Positions 19,176 to 29,532 are shown, counted from the stretch's first letter. The stretch: DNA of 64,000 nt from Gilliamella bombicola (GCF_900094945.1 NZ_FMAQ01000002.1:58751-122750); one strand, 5' to 3'. Translations and numbers: made by a program. Notes: generated by a model not told the origin, from the sequence alone.

Positions 19176-20186
19176 ATGTTAAAGGCCATTATTGTAGGAG
19201 CAAGTGGTTATGCTGGTGCGAAATTAGCTTATTATTTACATAAGCATCCGCATATAGAACTTATTGCTTTAACAGTATCAGAAAACAGCCAAGATGGTGG
19301 TAAGCTTATTTCTGATTACGATTTACATCCCCAGTTAAAAGGTGTTGTTGATTTACCACTTATAGCCACTGCGGATTATTCGGCTTATATTAATGATGTC
19401 GATATCGTTTTTTTAGCTACTGAACATGCCGTTAGTCATAATATCGCCCCTTATTTCTTAGAATATGGTTGTACTGTTTTTGATTTATCTGGTGCGTTTA
19501 GAGTCAATTCTGCCACTTTTTATACTGATTATTATGGCTTCACCCACCAACATCCAAAATGGTTAGGCAAGGCCGTTTATGGCTTAGCTGAATGGAATGG
19601 TGAACAGATCAAAAGTGCTCAACTTATTGCAGTACCAGGGTGTTATCCTACCGCTTCGCAATTACCTCTTAAACCATTAATTAAAGAAGAGCTACTAGAC
19701 AGTTCACAATGGCCTGTTATTAATGCCATCAGTGGTGTGAGTGGTGCAGGGCGAAAACCTTCGCATAATAATATATTTTGCGAAGTGAGTTTACATGCTT
19801 ATGGGTTATTTACTCATCGCCATCAACCCGAAATTGCGACACATTTAGGGCAAGAAGTGATCTTTACACCTCATTTAGGTAGTTTTAAACAAGGTATTCA
19901 TGCCACTATAACTTGCCGAGTAAAAGAAGGCGTAACATCACAAGATATTCTTACGGCTTTAAATAAATATTACCAAAATAAACCTTTAATCAGAGTCTAT
20001 CAAAAAGATTGGCCGGCATTAAAATCTGTCATTGGTTTGCCTTATTGCGATATTGGCTTTGTATTAAAAGATCGCCATTTAATATTAATTTCTGTTGAAG
20101 ACAACTTATTAAAAGGCGCAGCAGCACAAGCAGTGCAGTGTATGAACATTCGATATGGATTTGATGAAACCACATCATTATTATAA
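19176..20186 (+). CDS. argC: N-acetyl-gamma-glutamyl-phosphate reductase
   Basis: Third step of arginine synthesis. The N-terminal Rossmann motif is [12 protein letters not shown]; the catalytic Cys is residue 156 in [23 protein letters not shown] and a His-containing [10 protein letters not shown] follow. Length 336 residues is typical. AAGGATAGGT before the ATG is a good ribosome site. It heads argC-argB-argG-argH and sits directly behind the ArgR operator. Confidence 0.96.
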   Translation: MLKAIIVGASGYAGAKLAYYLHKHPHIELIALTVSENSQDGGKLISDYDLHPQLKGVVDLPLIATADYSAYINDVDIVFLATEHAVSHNIAPYFLEYGCTVFDLSGAFRVNSATFYTDYYGFTHQHPKWLGKAVYGLAEWNGEQIKSAQLIAVPGCYPTASQLPLKPLIKEELLDSSQWPVINAISGVSGAGRKPSHNNIFCEVSLHAYGLFTHRHQPEIATHLGQEVIFTPHLGSFKQGIHATITCRVKEGVTSQDILTALNKYYQNKPLIRVYQKDWPALKSVIGLPYCDIGFVLKDRHLILISVEDNLLKGAAAQAVQCMNIRYGFDETTSLL

Positions 20187-20264
20187 AAATGGATGAAATT
20201 ATATTTAAATTCTGTACAAAAATTTGAACAAATTAGCAGTAGGTTAAATTCATAGGAAACTAAA

Positions 20265-21044
20265 ATGAAACCATTAATTATAAAACTTGGTGGCGTATTA
20301 CTTGATAACAAAGATGCCCTAAGTAAGTTATTTGTTGTTATTCGTGAATATAAAAAGAATTTTCAGCGGTCATTAATTATTGTGCATGGTGGTGGTACAG
20401 TGGTCGATTCATTAATGGATAGACTCTCTTTACCTGTGGTACGTCGAAATGGACTACGAGTCACCCCTGCTGACCAAATTGACGTTATTGTCGGTAGCCT
20501 TGCTGGCAGTGCTAATACCACTTTATTATCAGAAGCTAAAAAACAGCAAATAGCTAGTGTGGGACTCTGCTTAGCTGATGGTAATAGTGTAGAAGTCAAG
20601 CAAATTTCGGAAGATCTTGGTTATGTTGGCGAAGCCAAAACCGGCGATCCTACATTAATAAACCTACTTGTTAATGCCGGTTACTTACCCATTGTCAGCT
20701 CGATTGGTATCACTGAAGAAGGGCAAATGATGAATGTCAATGCTGATCATGCTGCGGTCGCGCTAGCTAAAACCTTAAATGCTGACTTGATATTGCTATC
20801 TGATGTGGTTGGCGTACTTGATGAAAACAAGCAACGCATTGAATCGCTAACGCAATCACAAGCCGATCAACTGATTGCCAAAGGTATTATTACAGAGGGC
20901 ATGCTCGTAAAAGTCAATTCCGCTTTTGAAGCTGCCAAAGCCTTAGGACGACCGATTGCAATTGCCAGTTGGAAAGAGTCTGACCAACTGATTCAATTAT
21001 TTAACGGACAATCAGATACAACAGGCACAAGAATTATTGCTTAA
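20265..21044 (+). CDS. argB: Acetylglutamate kinase
   Basis: Second step of arginine synthesis. The amino-acid-kinase fold is shown by [48 protein letters not shown] and [10 protein letters not shown]. The 259-residue length and lack of an N-terminal extension fit the enteric type. It begins 78 bases after argC with AGGAAAC as ribosome site, so the pair is probably one transcript under the ARG boxes. Confidence 0.95.
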   Translation: MKPLIIKLGGVLLDNKDALSKLFVVIREYKKNFQRSLIIVHGGGTVVDSLMDRLSLPVVRRNGLRVTPADQIDVIVGSLAGSANTTLLSEAKKQQIASVGLCLADGNSVEVKQISEDLGYVGEAKTGDPTLINLLVNAGYLPIVSSIGITEEGQMMNVNADHAAVALAKTLNADLILLSDVVGVLDENKQRIESLTQSQADQLIAKGIITEGMLVKVNSAFEAAKALGRPIAIASWKESDQLIQLFNGQSDTTGTRIIA

Positions 21045-21147
21045 ATATTAAGCTGATATTATATTGAACTGGTTAGCTATATTTAACAATTTAAGTAAAG
21101 GTCTCTAACTCATTTTTTACCGTAAGTTAATTTAGAAAGGGTGTAGC

Positions 21148-22452
21148 ATGAAAAAAAGTGGAACAAAAAAGGTTGTATTGGCTTATTCAGGCGGTTTGGA
21201 TACATCGGCGATTATTCCTTGGTTAAAAGAAAATTATGGCGGGTGTGAAGTTTATGCATTCGTTGCTAATGTAGGTCAAGATCCAAAAGAATTAAAAGAT
21301 GTAGAAAAAAAAGCCAAAGCATCGGGTGCAGTTGCTTGTAAAGTTGTTGATTTACGAGAAGAGTTTGTTAAAGACTATGTATATCCCGTCTTAAAAACAG
21401 GGGCTTTATACGAAGGTACTTATTATCTTGGTACCTCGATGGCTCGTCCAATTATTGCTAAAGCACAAGTGGAATATGCGCTAGAGGTTGGCGCTGATAC
21501 GTTATGCCATGGTGCAACGGGTAAAGGTAATGACCAAGTACGTTTTGAAACCACTTATACCGCACTCGCGCCACAACTTAAAGTGATTGCACCTTGGCGT
21601 GAATGGGATCTACGTTCACGTGAAGCATTAATTGATTATTTAAAAGTCCGTAAAATTCCAACTACTGCAACCGTTGAAAAAATTTATAGTCGTGACGAAA
21701 ATGCATGGCATATCTCAACCGAAGGCGGCGTGTTAGAAAGCACATGGAATCAAGCTAATGCTGATTGCTGGGCTTGGACTGTTTCGCCAGAAGAAGCGCC
21801 AGACAAACCAGAATTAGTGACTATTGGCATTGAAAAAGGTGAAGTGGTTTCAGTCAATGGTAAAAAATTATCGCCTTACAACTGTGTTGCAACATTAAAT
21901 AAAATTGGTGCAAAACATGGTGTTGGGCGAGTTGATATTATTGAAAACCGCCTAGTTGGCATTAAATCACGGGGTTGTTATGAAACGCCTGGTGGCACAA
22001 TCATGATGACAGCATTACGCGGTTTAGAACAATTAATCTTAGATCGTGACAGTTTTAAATGGCGCGAACAACTTGGTTTAGAAATGGCTTACGTTGTTTA
22101 CGATGGACGCTGGTTTGCTCCATATCGTCGATCAATTCAAGCCGCAGCCGAAGTTTTAGCGCAAGATATGACAGGTGAAGTAGTGGTTAAACTTTATAAA
22201 GGTAATGCGACTGCGGTACAAAAGCAATCACCAAATAGCTTATACAGCGAAGAGTTTGCCACATTTGGTGAAGATGAAGTTTATGATCATAGCCATGCTG
22301 GTGGGTTTATTCGTCTATTCTCGTTATCATCACGTATACGTGCATTAAATGAAGAAAAGCAAAAACAACCTGCAAAAAAAGCTAAAACAGCTAAATCCTC
22401 CACTAACACAAAAACAGCAGCTAAAAAATCAGCAACAAAAACGAAAAAGTAA
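21148..22452 (+). CDS. argG: Argininosuccinate synthase with lysine-rich C-terminal tail
   Basis: Joins citrulline and aspartate using ATP. The N-terminal PP-loop is [30 protein letters not shown] and [24 protein letters not shown] text (split here) follow; the body ends near [20 protein letters not shown]. About 31 further residues (404-434) are almost wholly Lys, Ala, Thr and Ser, like a histone-H1 tail, and are not part of the usual enzyme. The protein is of the 400-residue bacterial class, not the longer E. coli ArgG class. Ribosome site GAAAGG. Confidence 0.94.
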   Translation: MKKSGTKKVVLAYSGGLDTSAIIPWLKENYGGCEVYAFVANVGQDPKELKDVEKKAKASGAVACKVVDLREEFVKDYVYPVLKTGALYEGTYYLGTSMARPIIAKAQVEYALEVGADTLCHGATGKGNDQVRFETTYTALAPQLKVIAPWREWDLRSREALIDYLKVRKIPTTATVEKIYSRDENAWHISTEGGVLESTWNQANADCWAWTVSPEEAPDKPELVTIGIEKGEVVSVNGKKLSPYNCVATLNKIGAKHGVGRVDIIENRLVGIKSRGCYETPGGTIMMTALRGLEQLILDRDSFKWREQLGLEMAYVVYDGRWFAPYRRSIQAAAEVLAQDMTGEVVVKLYKGNATAVQKQSPNSLYSEEFATFGEDEVYDHSHAGGFIRLFSLSSRIRALNEEKQKQPAKKAKTAKSSTNTKTAAKKSATKTKK

Positions 22453-22486
22453 ACGCTAATGCGCAAATAAAAAAGTGATAATAATA

Positions 22487-22516
22487 AATATATACAGGTT
22501 AAACCCTGTATATATT
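22487..22516 (+). terminator. Terminator after argG
   Basis: Perfect 12-bp stem AATATATACAGG/CCTGTATATATT followed by ATTTTTATT. It implies argH is at least partly transcribed separately. Confidence 0.8.
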
Positions 22517-22579
22517 ATTTTTATTCTTGATAAAATTTAAATTATTTAAGCAATTATTGAAGATAATATTGAGGTAATT

Positions 22580-23953
22580 ATGGCATTATGGGGAGGACGT
22601 TTTAGTCAAGCGGCAGATCAACGATTTAAGCATTTTAATGATTCATTACGCTTTGACTATCGTCTTGCAGAGCAAGATATCATGGGTTCAATTGCTTGGT
22701 CAAAAGCATTGGTGACGGTTAACGTTATATCTTATGATGAACAAAAAAAATTAGAAAAAGCCTTAAATGAATTACTGATTTCGGTTCAACAAGATCCCAA
22801 ACAGATTTTACAAAGTGATGCCGAAGATATACATAGTTGGGTCGAACAAAAACTGATCGAAAAAATTGGCGACTTAGGAAAAAAATTACATACAGGCCGA
22901 AGCCGTAACGACCAATCAACGACCGATTTAAAACTATGGTGTAAAGATCAGATTCCTTATTTAATTAGTACGATTAATCACTTGCGACAATCTCTGGTTA
23001 TAACTGCCGAACAGCATCAAAATGCGATTATGCCCGGTTACACCCACTTGCAACGAGCTCAACCAATTACTTTTGCTCACTGGTGCTTAGCTTATTTTGA
23101 AATGCTTAGCCGTGATGTCAGTCGCTTACAAGATACATTAAAACGCTTAGACGTTAGCCCATTAGGCTCAGGAGCATTAGCCGGAACCGCCTATCCAATG
23201 GATCGTGAGCAATTGGCGCATTGGTTAGGGTTTGCTCGAGCAACTAATAATAGTTTAGATTCGGTGTCCGATCGTGATCATATTGTTGAATTATTAAATA
23301 ACGCCTCAATAGGCATGGTACATCTATCGCGTTTTGCTGAAGATCTTATTATTTTCAACAGTGGCGAAGCCAACTTTGTTGAGTTATCAGATCGCGTTAC
23401 GTCAGGTTCTTCACTCATGCCACAAAAAAAGAATCCCGATGCATTAGAACTGATTCGCGGCAAAGTAGGGCGGGTTACGGGTGCTCTAATGGGAACACTC
23501 ATGACTATCAAAGGTTTACCGCTTGCTTATAATAAAGATCTACAAGAAGACAAAGAACACCTATTTGATGCGCTCGACACTTGGCAAGAATGTTTAGATA
23601 TGGCCACATTAGTGTTAGAAGATATCAAAATCAACTATAAAAGCTGCCAAGAAGCCGCTAAACAAGGTTATTCAAATGCAACCGAACTTGCTGATTATTT
23701 AGTTGCCAAAGGCATACCATTCCGCGAAGCTCATCACATTGTTGGCGAAGCCGTTGTTGATGCGATAGCAAAGCAAAAAGCACTCGAAGAACTCTCGCTT
23801 GCAGAACTACAAAAATTCAGCCCCGTGATCAATAATGATGTCTATCCAATATTATCGTTAGAATCATGCTTAGCTAAACGCTGTGCTAAAGGCGGCGTTG
23901 CACCACAGCAGGTAAAATCAGCGATTGAAGTTGCCAAGCAACAACTTTCATAA
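22580..23953 (+). CDS. argH: Argininosuccinate lyase
   Basis: Last step of arginine synthesis, releasing arginine and fumarate. The fumarase/aspartase signature [12 protein letters not shown] lies near residues 276-287; [30 protein letters not shown] and the N-terminal MALWGGRFS are typical. The 457-residue length is normal. GAGG lies before the ATG. It follows argG after a hairpin, and I see no separate ARG box in the 127-base gap. Confidence 0.96.
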   Translation: MALWGGRFSQAADQRFKHFNDSLRFDYRLAEQDIMGSIAWSKALVTVNVISYDEQKKLEKALNELLISVQQDPKQILQSDAEDIHSWVEQKLIEKIGDLGKKLHTGRSRNDQSTTDLKLWCKDQIPYLISTINHLRQSLVITAEQHQNAIMPGYTHLQRAQPITFAHWCLAYFEMLSRDVSRLQDTLKRLDVSPLGSGALAGTAYPMDREQLAHWLGFARATNNSLDSVSDRDHIVELLNNASIGMVHLSRFAEDLIIFNSGEANFVELSDRVTSGSSLMPQKKNPDALELIRGKVGRVTGALMGTLMTIKGLPLAYNKDLQEDKEHLFDALDTWQECLDMATLVLEDIKINYKSCQEAAKQGYSNATELADYLVAKGIPFREAHHIVGEAVVDAIAKQKALEELSLAELQKFSPVINNDVYPILSLESCLAKRCAKGGVAPQQVKSAIEVAKQQLS

Positions 23954-23979
23954 TCACCTATATCAATCTAATTACAACC

Positions 23980-24004
23980 ATGCCGGCATTCGCCGGTATT
24001 TTTA
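23980..24004 (+). terminator. Terminator of argH
   Basis: Stem ATGCCGGC/GCCGGTAT (one G-U pair), loop ATTC, followed by TTTTT. Confidence 0.85.
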
Positions 24005-24113
24005 TGCTAAAACATATAGTTTCCTGAAACTTTTTTACAAAAAATCTGATTGTATATCTGTCCATACAGTGTAAAAATAGAATCCTTTTTTGAATGGATC
24101 AAAGTGAATCGTA

Positions 24114-25199
24114 ATGAATAAAAGTTATAACTTTAGTGCAGGTCCTGCAAAATTGCCTGCTGATGTGTTAAAGCAAGTTCAAACTGAATTATTAAATTGG
24201 CGTAATACAGGCGCATCGGTCATGGAATTAAGCCATAGAGGTAAAGATTTTGATGCATGTGCTATTGAAGCCTCTAATGACCTGCGTGCAATTTTAAACA
24301 TCCCTAATAATTATAAAATCCTTTATTGCCAAGGTGGTGCCAGAGCACAATTTGCCGCAGTTCCATTGAACATCTTAGGTAAGAGAACTAGTGCAGACTA
24401 TATCAACAGCGGTTATTGGAGCCAATGCGCAGCCAAAGAAGCTAGCAAATATTGCCAAATTAATGAACAAAATGTTGTTATCAAACAAAATGGACTAACA
24501 GCTATTAAACCTATGTCAGAATGGCAATTAAATGATAATGCCGCCTATGTACACTATTGCCCAAATGAAACAATTGACGGGATTCAAATCTTTGAAGAGC
24601 CCAACTTTGACAATAAAACCGTGGTTGCTGACTTATCATCATGCATATTATCACAACCTATTGATGTAAGCCGATATGGTATTATTTATGCTGGTGCACA
24701 AAAAAATATTGGTCCATCAGGCATTACCATTGTTATTGTGCGTGAAGATCTTATTGGTTATGCGCAAAAAATCCTACCATCAGTATTAGATTACAAAATT
24801 TTATTGGACAACGATTCCATGTTTAACACGCCACCTACATTTGCATGGTATATGTCAGGCTTAGTATTTAAATGGATAAAAAGCCTTGGTGGACTAAAAG
24901 CAATGCAGCAACGAAACCAAGCCAAAGCGCAATTACTATACCAATTTATCGATCAATCCGATTTTTATCGAAATACTGTCGCAACAGCGAATCGATCAAT
25001 TATGAATGTCACTTTTTTATCCCCAAATGAAGAACTAGATAAAAAATTTGTAAGCGAAGCAACTCAAGCTAACATTATTGGAATCAAAGGTCATCGTATT
25101 GCAGGTGGAATGCGTGCATCCATTTATAATGCGATGGATCAAGAAGGAGTGAATTATTTGATTGACTTTATGCGGCAATTTGAAAAACAAAATGGTTAA
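24114..25199 (+). CDS. serC: Phosphoserine aminotransferase
   Basis: PLP enzyme of serine and pyridoxal-phosphate synthesis. The N-terminus [11 protein letters not shown] and [12 protein letters not shown] are diagnostic, with the Schiff-base Lys at residue 197 in [12 protein letters not shown] and a C-terminal [11 protein letters not shown]. Length 361 is typical. No aroA follows, unlike E. coli; instead a convergent lipoprotein gene is next. Confidence 0.95.
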   Translation: MNKSYNFSAGPAKLPADVLKQVQTELLNWRNTGASVMELSHRGKDFDACAIEASNDLRAILNIPNNYKILYCQGGARAQFAAVPLNILGKRTSADYINSGYWSQCAAKEASKYCQINEQNVVIKQNGLTAIKPMSEWQLNDNAAYVHYCPNETIDGIQIFEEPNFDNKTVVADLSSCILSQPIDVSRYGIIYAGAQKNIGPSGITIVIVREDLIGYAQKILPSVLDYKILLDNDSMFNTPPTFAWYMSGLVFKWIKSLGGLKAMQQRNQAKAQLLYQFIDQSDFYRNTVATANRSIMNVTFLSPNEELDKKFVSEATQANIIGIKGHRIAGGMRASIYNAMDQEGVNYLIDFMRQFEKQNG

Positions 25200-25237
25200 A
25201 TTAATACAAGATATTATAATTCATTAATACCAATAAA

Positions 25238-25259
25238 AAAGGGAGGCAAAGCTCCCTTT
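25238..25259. terminator. Bidirectional terminator between serC and the lipoprotein gene
   Basis: Stem AAAGGGAG/CTCCCTTT with a 6-base loop, flanked by A-run and T-rich sequence on opposite sides, between convergent genes. Confidence 0.8.
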
Positions 25260-25274
25260 CTTATTTAACTAGCC

Positions 25275-25634
25275 TTATTTACAACTATAAACATCACCAA
25301 CCATAACCGCATCTGTTGGCGCAATATCCGAAATATATTGCATAGAAGTATCTTGTGCGTTATAAATCACATTCCCCCCCATTGCAGCAGCCTTATTCAT
25401 CAGCTCAGAAGCTGCATCGCGAATTAGCTCGCTATGAGTTTTAAGGCCAGAAAAGAAACTACTACGACGTCCTTCCGCTTTACCCAATAACTGACAAGAA
25501 GCCGCAGGTTTAGTATCAATAAACTGAACTTGACTACCAGCAGAAGTAGGTTGATATTTAGAACCACTACAAGCACCTAAAAGCAAGGTTGCAAACATCG
25601 CAACACCAATAAATAATAATTTTCTGATAGACAT
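25275..25634 (-). CDS. DUF4156 lipoprotein (YjeI-like)
   Basis: A 119-residue lipoprotein: signal sequence with lipobox LLGAC, lipidated Cys at residue 22. The body has the DUF4156 pattern: an early Cys (ASCQLLGKAEGR), a central helix (IRDAASELMNKAAAMGGN) with VIYN, and a terminal Cys (VYSCK). Two conserved cysteines may form a disulphide in the envelope. Function unknown. Convergent with serC. Confidence 0.82.
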   Translation of the reverse strand: MSIRKLLFIGVAMFATLLLGACSGSKYQPTSAGSQVQFIDTKPAASCQLLGKAEGRRSSFFSGLKTHSELIRDAASELMNKAAAMGGNVIYNAQDTSMQYISDIAPTDAVMVGDVYSCK

Positions 25635-25850
25635 AACATTTCCTCAACCAATAAAATAACTAACAGTAATAAACCAAATTATTGTATCAGTTTAATTAAA
25701 CAAAAAATATTAGTAATTAAACTTGCATAAAATCCAATAAATTACAGTTTAATAAATAATCAAACCGACCTATTTTATTAATTAACTATAGCAAATTTGA
25801 TTCAACTCTATTATAATCATAACCCTACTAACTCAGTAGCACACCCAAAT

Positions 25851-25927
25851 GGCCCCTTAGCTCAGTTGGTCAGAGCAGTCGACTCATAATCGATTGGTCA
25901 CTGGTTCAAGTCCAGTAGGGGCCACCA
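25851..25927 (+). tRNA. tRNA-Ile2 (CAU anticodon, lysidine-type)
   Basis: Acceptor GGCCCCT pairs with AGGGGCC, followed by A and encoded CCA. The anticodon CAT sits in ACTCATAAT. The body is close to E. coli ileX, including GGTTCAAGTCCAGTAGGGGCC, so it is the AUA-reading tRNA-Ile that needs TilS, not an elongator tRNA-Met. Confidence 0.9.
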
Positions 25928-25952
25928 TTCTAAATCATGATTTATATAATTT

Positions 25953-26130
25953 TTAAGCATTTCTTAGATTTTCCATTGTGCCATTGAATGAGCCTTGTGC
26001 CGTAAATGTGACGTTATTTGCGAATTCAAGCATGTGATCTGCGTTTGAATGGGCGTATTTATTCATCACCTCTAACGTCTCCCATCCATTAATATTCTTG
26101 AGCATAAAAAGTTCAATTTTCTGCGAAAAG
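25953..26130 (-). pseudogene. Tyrosine integrase, C-terminal relic at tRNA-Ile2
   Basis: Reading the minus strand into the tRNA, the last ~58 codons of a phage-type integrase are open and end in TAA: LFMLKNINGWETLEVMNKYA and then HSNADHMLEFANNVTF-type text. The KYAH block holds the catalytic Tyr of the tyrosine-recombinase family. No arm-binding domain or Arg/His box upstream is left; an unrelated gene begins within 25 bases. The stop lies 26 bases from the tRNA 3' end, the standard position for a tRNA-targeted element. Confidence 0.82.
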
Positions 26131-26152
26131 CTTATAGTTATATATTATCTAG

Positions 26153-26770
26153 TTACCAGCCAATTCCCTTGCAGTATGTCTTTGTTGTTACAGGAGCGAT
26201 GCTTTCAAAGTTATTTTTAATCATACATTGTTCAAAATAATAATTTGTATAAAATGGAATATCAGGACCTATTTCCGGATAATGATATAATATGCCATCT
26301 TTTGGAATATAACGAGCGCACGCCTTATTTAATCTATCAACACTAGGAAAGTTGTCATTGTCGTCATAAGCTAAAAATTTGGTGAGGATTTGTTCTGTTG
26401 TACCTGTCAATTTTTCAGTGCTTTTACCAAAATAATAGTTCTCAATATAATTGTGTTGAATCCAAACAGCATCAGGTAAATATTCTTGGGATATATGCCC
26501 ATCAGTACATAACTGGGTAAAAATATTAATAAGAACAATTCTTGCATTCTCTGCTTCTTGGCTACATTTTTTAATATCGAGCTTTGAAGCTTTAGATTTT
26601 TTATTATCAACTGATTGCCAATATGCATTTTTATAATCATTGAATGTCGATTTAACTGTACCAAAAAGGCAAAGCTCTCCACGACTCGAACAAGACGGAA
26701 CAATAACAACAATAATAGCAATAATAGCAATAATAGGAACAACAAAAAGCATTACTTTTAATTTAACCAT
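26153..26770 (-). CDS. Hypothetical anchored protein
   Basis: A 205-residue protein I do not recognise. The N-terminus is a strong hydrophobic segment (MLFVVPIIAIIAIIVV) ending in PSCSS, which could be an unusual lipobox or a simple signal anchor. The rest is polar with several cysteines (CLFG, KKCSQEAEN, QLCTDG, ACARY, QCMIK, YCKG), suggesting an exported, disulphide-bonded protein. It lies between the integrase relic and other orphan genes, so it is likely cargo of the lost element. Confidence 0.6.
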   Translation of the reverse strand: MVKLKVMLFVVPIIAIIAIIVVIVPSCSSRGELCLFGTVKSTFNDYKNAYWQSVDNKKSKASKLDIKKCSQEAENARIVLINIFTQLCTDGHISQEYLPDAVWIQHNYIENYYFGKSTEKLTGTTEQILTKFLAYDDNDNFPSVDRLNKACARYIPKDGILYHYPEIGPDIPFYTNYYFEQCMIKNNFESIAPVTTKTYCKGIGW

Positions 26771-27144
26771 TGATTATTCTTAATTCAATTTATGTGAACT
26801 CATTTTATATTATAAAAATCAAAAAAAAATTAGAAAATGCCATTTTCACCTAAATGGTGGGATTGTATATTTGACACAAAAAAATAGCAACTAATGTCAT
26901 TGATGATTATAATTCTAATTGCATTAAAAAATTAATTTTATTTAAACTCAGCATCACTTTTTTAACCACAAACATGCAAAAATGATGTTGTTTTATTTAT
27001 TAAATAATTAAATTAGTTAATTTTTTAAGATTAAAATTTTAATAATTTTTTCAGTCTTTTTATTCTTACCTTTTTAGGCTGATTTAAAGTTATTAAAGAT
27101 TGAACGTTATTTTGTAAAACCACCATTTTTATAAGATACAAAAC
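26771..27144. other. AT-rich gap, nothing recognised
   Basis: These 374 bases contain no supported gene, RNA or repeat. A TTGACA string at 26871 has no -10 box at a useful distance. Confidence 0.4.
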
Positions 27145-27612
27145 CTACTTAATCTCTTGCAATTCACTAGCACTACACTTAATCGTGACTTGTAATCGAT
27201 CAAATTGATCTTTAGAATCGATTTCCCAGCAGCTTTTCATGATTGGGTTGATTTTTTTGACTAATTCTACTTCTTCATAGTTGTAGCTGCAGCTAACCCA
27301 ACTACCTCCTTCGTCGTAAATGGTGTTTACGCTCCAAGTTGCTTGATGTTGTTTACCATCAATGATACCGGTTTCTGGTTTTTGCTGGATTTTTTTAGCG
27401 GGATTATCGGAATAGACGCCAACGCCATCAAGCAATAATAATGCATCTTTCTTTTCAGAAACCGCCCAATCGTTAGGCAGGTTATTAATATCTAAATGAG
27501 CGGATTTAATTGTTACTGAGCTTGGACAAGTTATTTCGTCGGCTTGAGCTGTGGGTAAAGCACTCATCCAAGCTAAAATGACAATACTAAGGCTGATTAT
27601 TTTATATTTCAT
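27145..27612 (-). CDS. Exported protein resembling the STY0301 family
   Basis: About 155 residues. The ATG at 27612 has AGGATC upstream and gives a good signal peptide ending near AQA. The mature part has the pattern TCPSS...W...LLLLDGVGVYSDNP...W...WVSCSYNY...SCWEI...IKCS, with four or five cysteines. That order resembles proteins annotated STY0301 family; I am moderately sure. Role unknown; several STY0301 proteins lie near secretion or defence loci. Confidence 0.62.
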   Translation of the reverse strand: MKYKIISLSIVILAWMSALPTAQADEITCPSSVTIKSAHLDINNLPNDWAVSEKKDALLLLDGVGVYSDNPAKKIQQKPETGIIDGKQHQATWSVNTIYDEGGSWVSCSYNYEEVELVKKINPIMKSCWEIDSKDQFDRLQVTIKCSASELQEIK

Positions 27613-27633
27613 GGATAGATCCTGATAAAACAT

Positions 27634-27972
27634 TGAACGTGTAATTATGCCAATGTCATCAATAACGTCAAGTATAAAAATAAGATTTTATTAAGGTTTT
27701 TAAAAGTATTGGATATTTTATGGTAAATTTATAAGTGGACCGTTTTTTAACACAATAGTGATAAAAAATCAGTCAGGAAAGGTATTGATTTTATTGAATT
27801 TTTTGTTTTGTTATTTTTAGTAAAATCAAGGGATTATCTAATGTAGATCCCATCAATGTCTCAAATTTAAGTGATTTTTGCATAACCTATTAATTGATTG
27901 TTGAATTTGTAGTTATTGTGTTGCATTATTCTTTAGATAAATACACTATACTGATATGAAAAGGAGTGCTAA
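27634..27972. other. Intergenic region with a palindromic repeat copy
   Basis: No gene is visible. It contains repeat copy 1 (27761-27830). A possible promoter for the plus-strand membrane protein lies near 27940 (TATACT at 27948), but its -35 box is not convincing. Confidence 0.45.
27761..27830 (+). repeat. Short palindromic repeat, copy 1
   Basis: Begins ATAAAAAATCAGTCAGGAAA and runs into GGTATTGATTTTATT; TTGATTTTA here pairs with TAAAATCAA 27 bases further on. The same 40-base head recurs at 49677 and, inverted, near 28520-28555. Confidence 0.7.
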
Positions 27973-28431
27973 TTGAAATTAGTAACAAAATATATGTTCC
28001 AAAAAGTGCTAAACATTCGTCCCTTGCTTATAGCCTTTGCTATTTGTTATTTGTTTATGATTATTCTTATATTGGCGACTATTAAGTTTGATTCTTATTC
28101 AAATATTTACTTTCCTATTATTTATTTGTTTTTAGGTTTAACCTTATTGATCGAAGTTGTTTTATTTGTTTTGATGTTGATAAAACTGTTTACTGAGCCA
28201 AATACCTGCCAATTTACTTCTTTTTTAGGGCTATTTTTCAGCGAACTTTTTTGTATTTTTTGGGGGGGAGCTGTTTACTTTAGTGCTGTGGCTGACAATT
28301 TTGGTTTAAATGAACTTTTTGTCTTTTTATGTGCATTTTTATTTCCTGTTATAAGTGGCTTGGCATATGGCATACTGTTTATTATTAAGGTATTAAGATG
28401 GTTGGTTTGCTTTGTGTTAAAACAAAAGTAA
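27973..28431 (+). CDS. Four-span membrane protein, unknown
   Basis: A 152-residue hydrophobic protein with about four membrane spans and short basic ends (MKLVTKYMFQK..., ...VLKQK). AGGAG lies 6 bases before a TTG at 27973, which makes the TTG the best start; the first internal ATG would remove the basic leader. No family recognised. It belongs to the accessory patch after tRNA-Ile2. Confidence 0.6.
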   Translation: MKLVTKYMFQKVLNIRPLLIAFAICYLFMIILILATIKFDSYSNIYFPIIYLFLGLTLLIEVVLFVLMLIKLFTEPNTCQFTSFLGLFFSELFCIFWGGAVYFSAVADNFGLNELFVFLCAFLFPVISGLAYGILFIIKVLRWLVCFVLKQK

Positions 28432-28481
28432 CGCTATTTTAAACACCCCAAGAGCCCAATTTTTCAAAACAATAGCAATAT

Positions 28482-28558
28482 CAAAGGGATTGATTTTATT
28501 TAAAAAACAATACAAAAACTTAAATAAAATCAATATCTTTACTGACGGTTTTTTGTGT
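28482..28558 (-). repeat. Short palindromic repeat, copy 2 (inverted)
   Basis: TTGATTTTATTTA (28490-28502) and TAAATAAAATCAA (28521-28533) form a hairpin; the right side continues TATCTTTACTGACGGTTTTTT, the reverse complement of the head of copies 1 and 3 with a few changes. Confidence 0.65.
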
Positions 28559-28685
28559 GATAAAAATAACAATTTCATTGATTTTTTGTTGAAAAATTAT
28601 ACTTGCTTTTTTCTTAAATCAGCGCTTATATATACATTGATAAGCAATTGGGCTTATCGCCAATTTTATCAGGAGGAAACTTATC

Positions 28686-28892
28686 ATGGTACAAAAATTT
28701 GCTCCATATGGTAGTGATGTTTCGGCTGGTACTTATAAGTGTGCCGACTGCGGCTATATATATTCAAATCAAAGCAAAAAATCGTTACCTCCTTGCCCTG
28801 ATCATAATAAAAAGCCGCATAGCAAAAATGGTTGGTATATTATGTCTGGGCAGGGTGATTCAGTTAAAGATCCTCATCCAAATAAAAAGTGA
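28686..28892 (+). CDS. Small zinc-ribbon protein
   Basis: A 68-residue protein preceded by a strong ribosome site (AGGAGGAAAC). C19, C22, C37 and H40 (KCADCGY ... PPCPDH) form a probable rubredoxin-like zinc knuckle. The N-terminus VQKFAPYGSDVSAGTY and the end GDSVKDPHP are distinctive, but I cannot attach a function. A T-tailed hairpin follows, so it is a complete small transcription unit. Confidence 0.72.
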   Translation: MVQKFAPYGSDVSAGTYKCADCGYIYSNQSKKSLPPCPDHNKKPHSKNGWYIMSGQGDSVKDPHPNKK

Positions 28893-28913
28893 TTTTAGTC
28901 ACTTAAAACGATT

Positions 28914-28940
28914 AAAGGCAGCCATTGGGTTGCCTTTTTT
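28914..28940 (+). terminator. Terminator of the zinc-ribbon gene
   Basis: Stem AAAGGCAGCC/GGGTTGCCTTT (one G-U), tetraloop, followed by TTT. Confidence 0.8.
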
Positions 28941-29103
28941 GATTGTGTCGATTTTAGATAATTGCTGTTTTGATGAATATTTTATTCTGTGTTATTTTTA
29001 TCTGATTTTTTGTATAAAATAACAACATATTTAGGCTTATCGAAATCAATAATGCCATTAAAATAATATAACTTGATTAAGATTAAATGTAAGGAATCTT
29101 GAA

Positions 29104-29532
29104 GTGAAAAAACGAATAAAATTGGCTGCGCTAGTTTCTGCTTTTTTTATGATTTCGAGTGCGTATAGTGCCGAATTGCCTCCGTCAGCAAATATAACTA
29201 AAGCCTTTGCGGATAGTGCTAAAAGATCGATATTAGGCGAAGGTGGAACATTTCCCGTTAAAGTCGAAGCGGGTTACGAAGTCACTAATATTTTTTATAA
29301 CCTTAATAACGTTGTTTTTGAATACAATATGCCAACTGATAGCTAAAGTGCATCAATGGAAGATATTATCAAAGGCATTAGGCTTGGTCTAAATGCACAA
29401 TTTTGTGATAAGCAAGACGTGATTGATGTGTTACGTGCTTATGATATTAGCTTCTTGTTCCGCTTTCAATTCACTGATGATCGCATTGTACCTGCAACGT
29501 TATCCATTGATAATATTTGTCAAAAACAATAA
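29104..29532 (+). pseudogene. Exported protein gene broken by one in-frame stop
   Basis: The frame starts with a good signal peptide (MKKRIKLAALVSAFFM...AYSAE) and runs 80 codons to a TAA at 29344-29346. The same frame then continues without interruption for 61 more codons (SASMEDIIKGIRLGLNAQFC ... DNICQKQ) to a TAA at 29532. Composition and style are continuous across the stop, and the second half has no start signal of its own, so this is one ~142-residue periplasmic protein with a nonsense mutation. Family not recognised. Either half could still be made, but a truncated product is the expectation. Confidence 0.78.

Noticed and set aside
26407..26745. 112-residue minus-strand frame beginning with a long leucine run
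   Set aside because: Shadow frame inside the 26153-26770 gene; the leucine run comes from the isoleucine-rich anchor of that gene.
28490..28714. 74-residue plus-strand frame overlapping the zinc-ribbon start
   Set aside because: It covers the palindromic repeat and the ribosome site of the real gene; composition is not protein-like.
29330..29355. TGCCAACTGATAG-CTAAAG here nearly repeats TGCCAACTGATAGGCTAAAG at about 10711, upstream of trhP
   Set aside because: About 19 matching bases with one gap; at this AT content and window size a chance match is not excluded, and the contexts (coding versus intergenic) differ.
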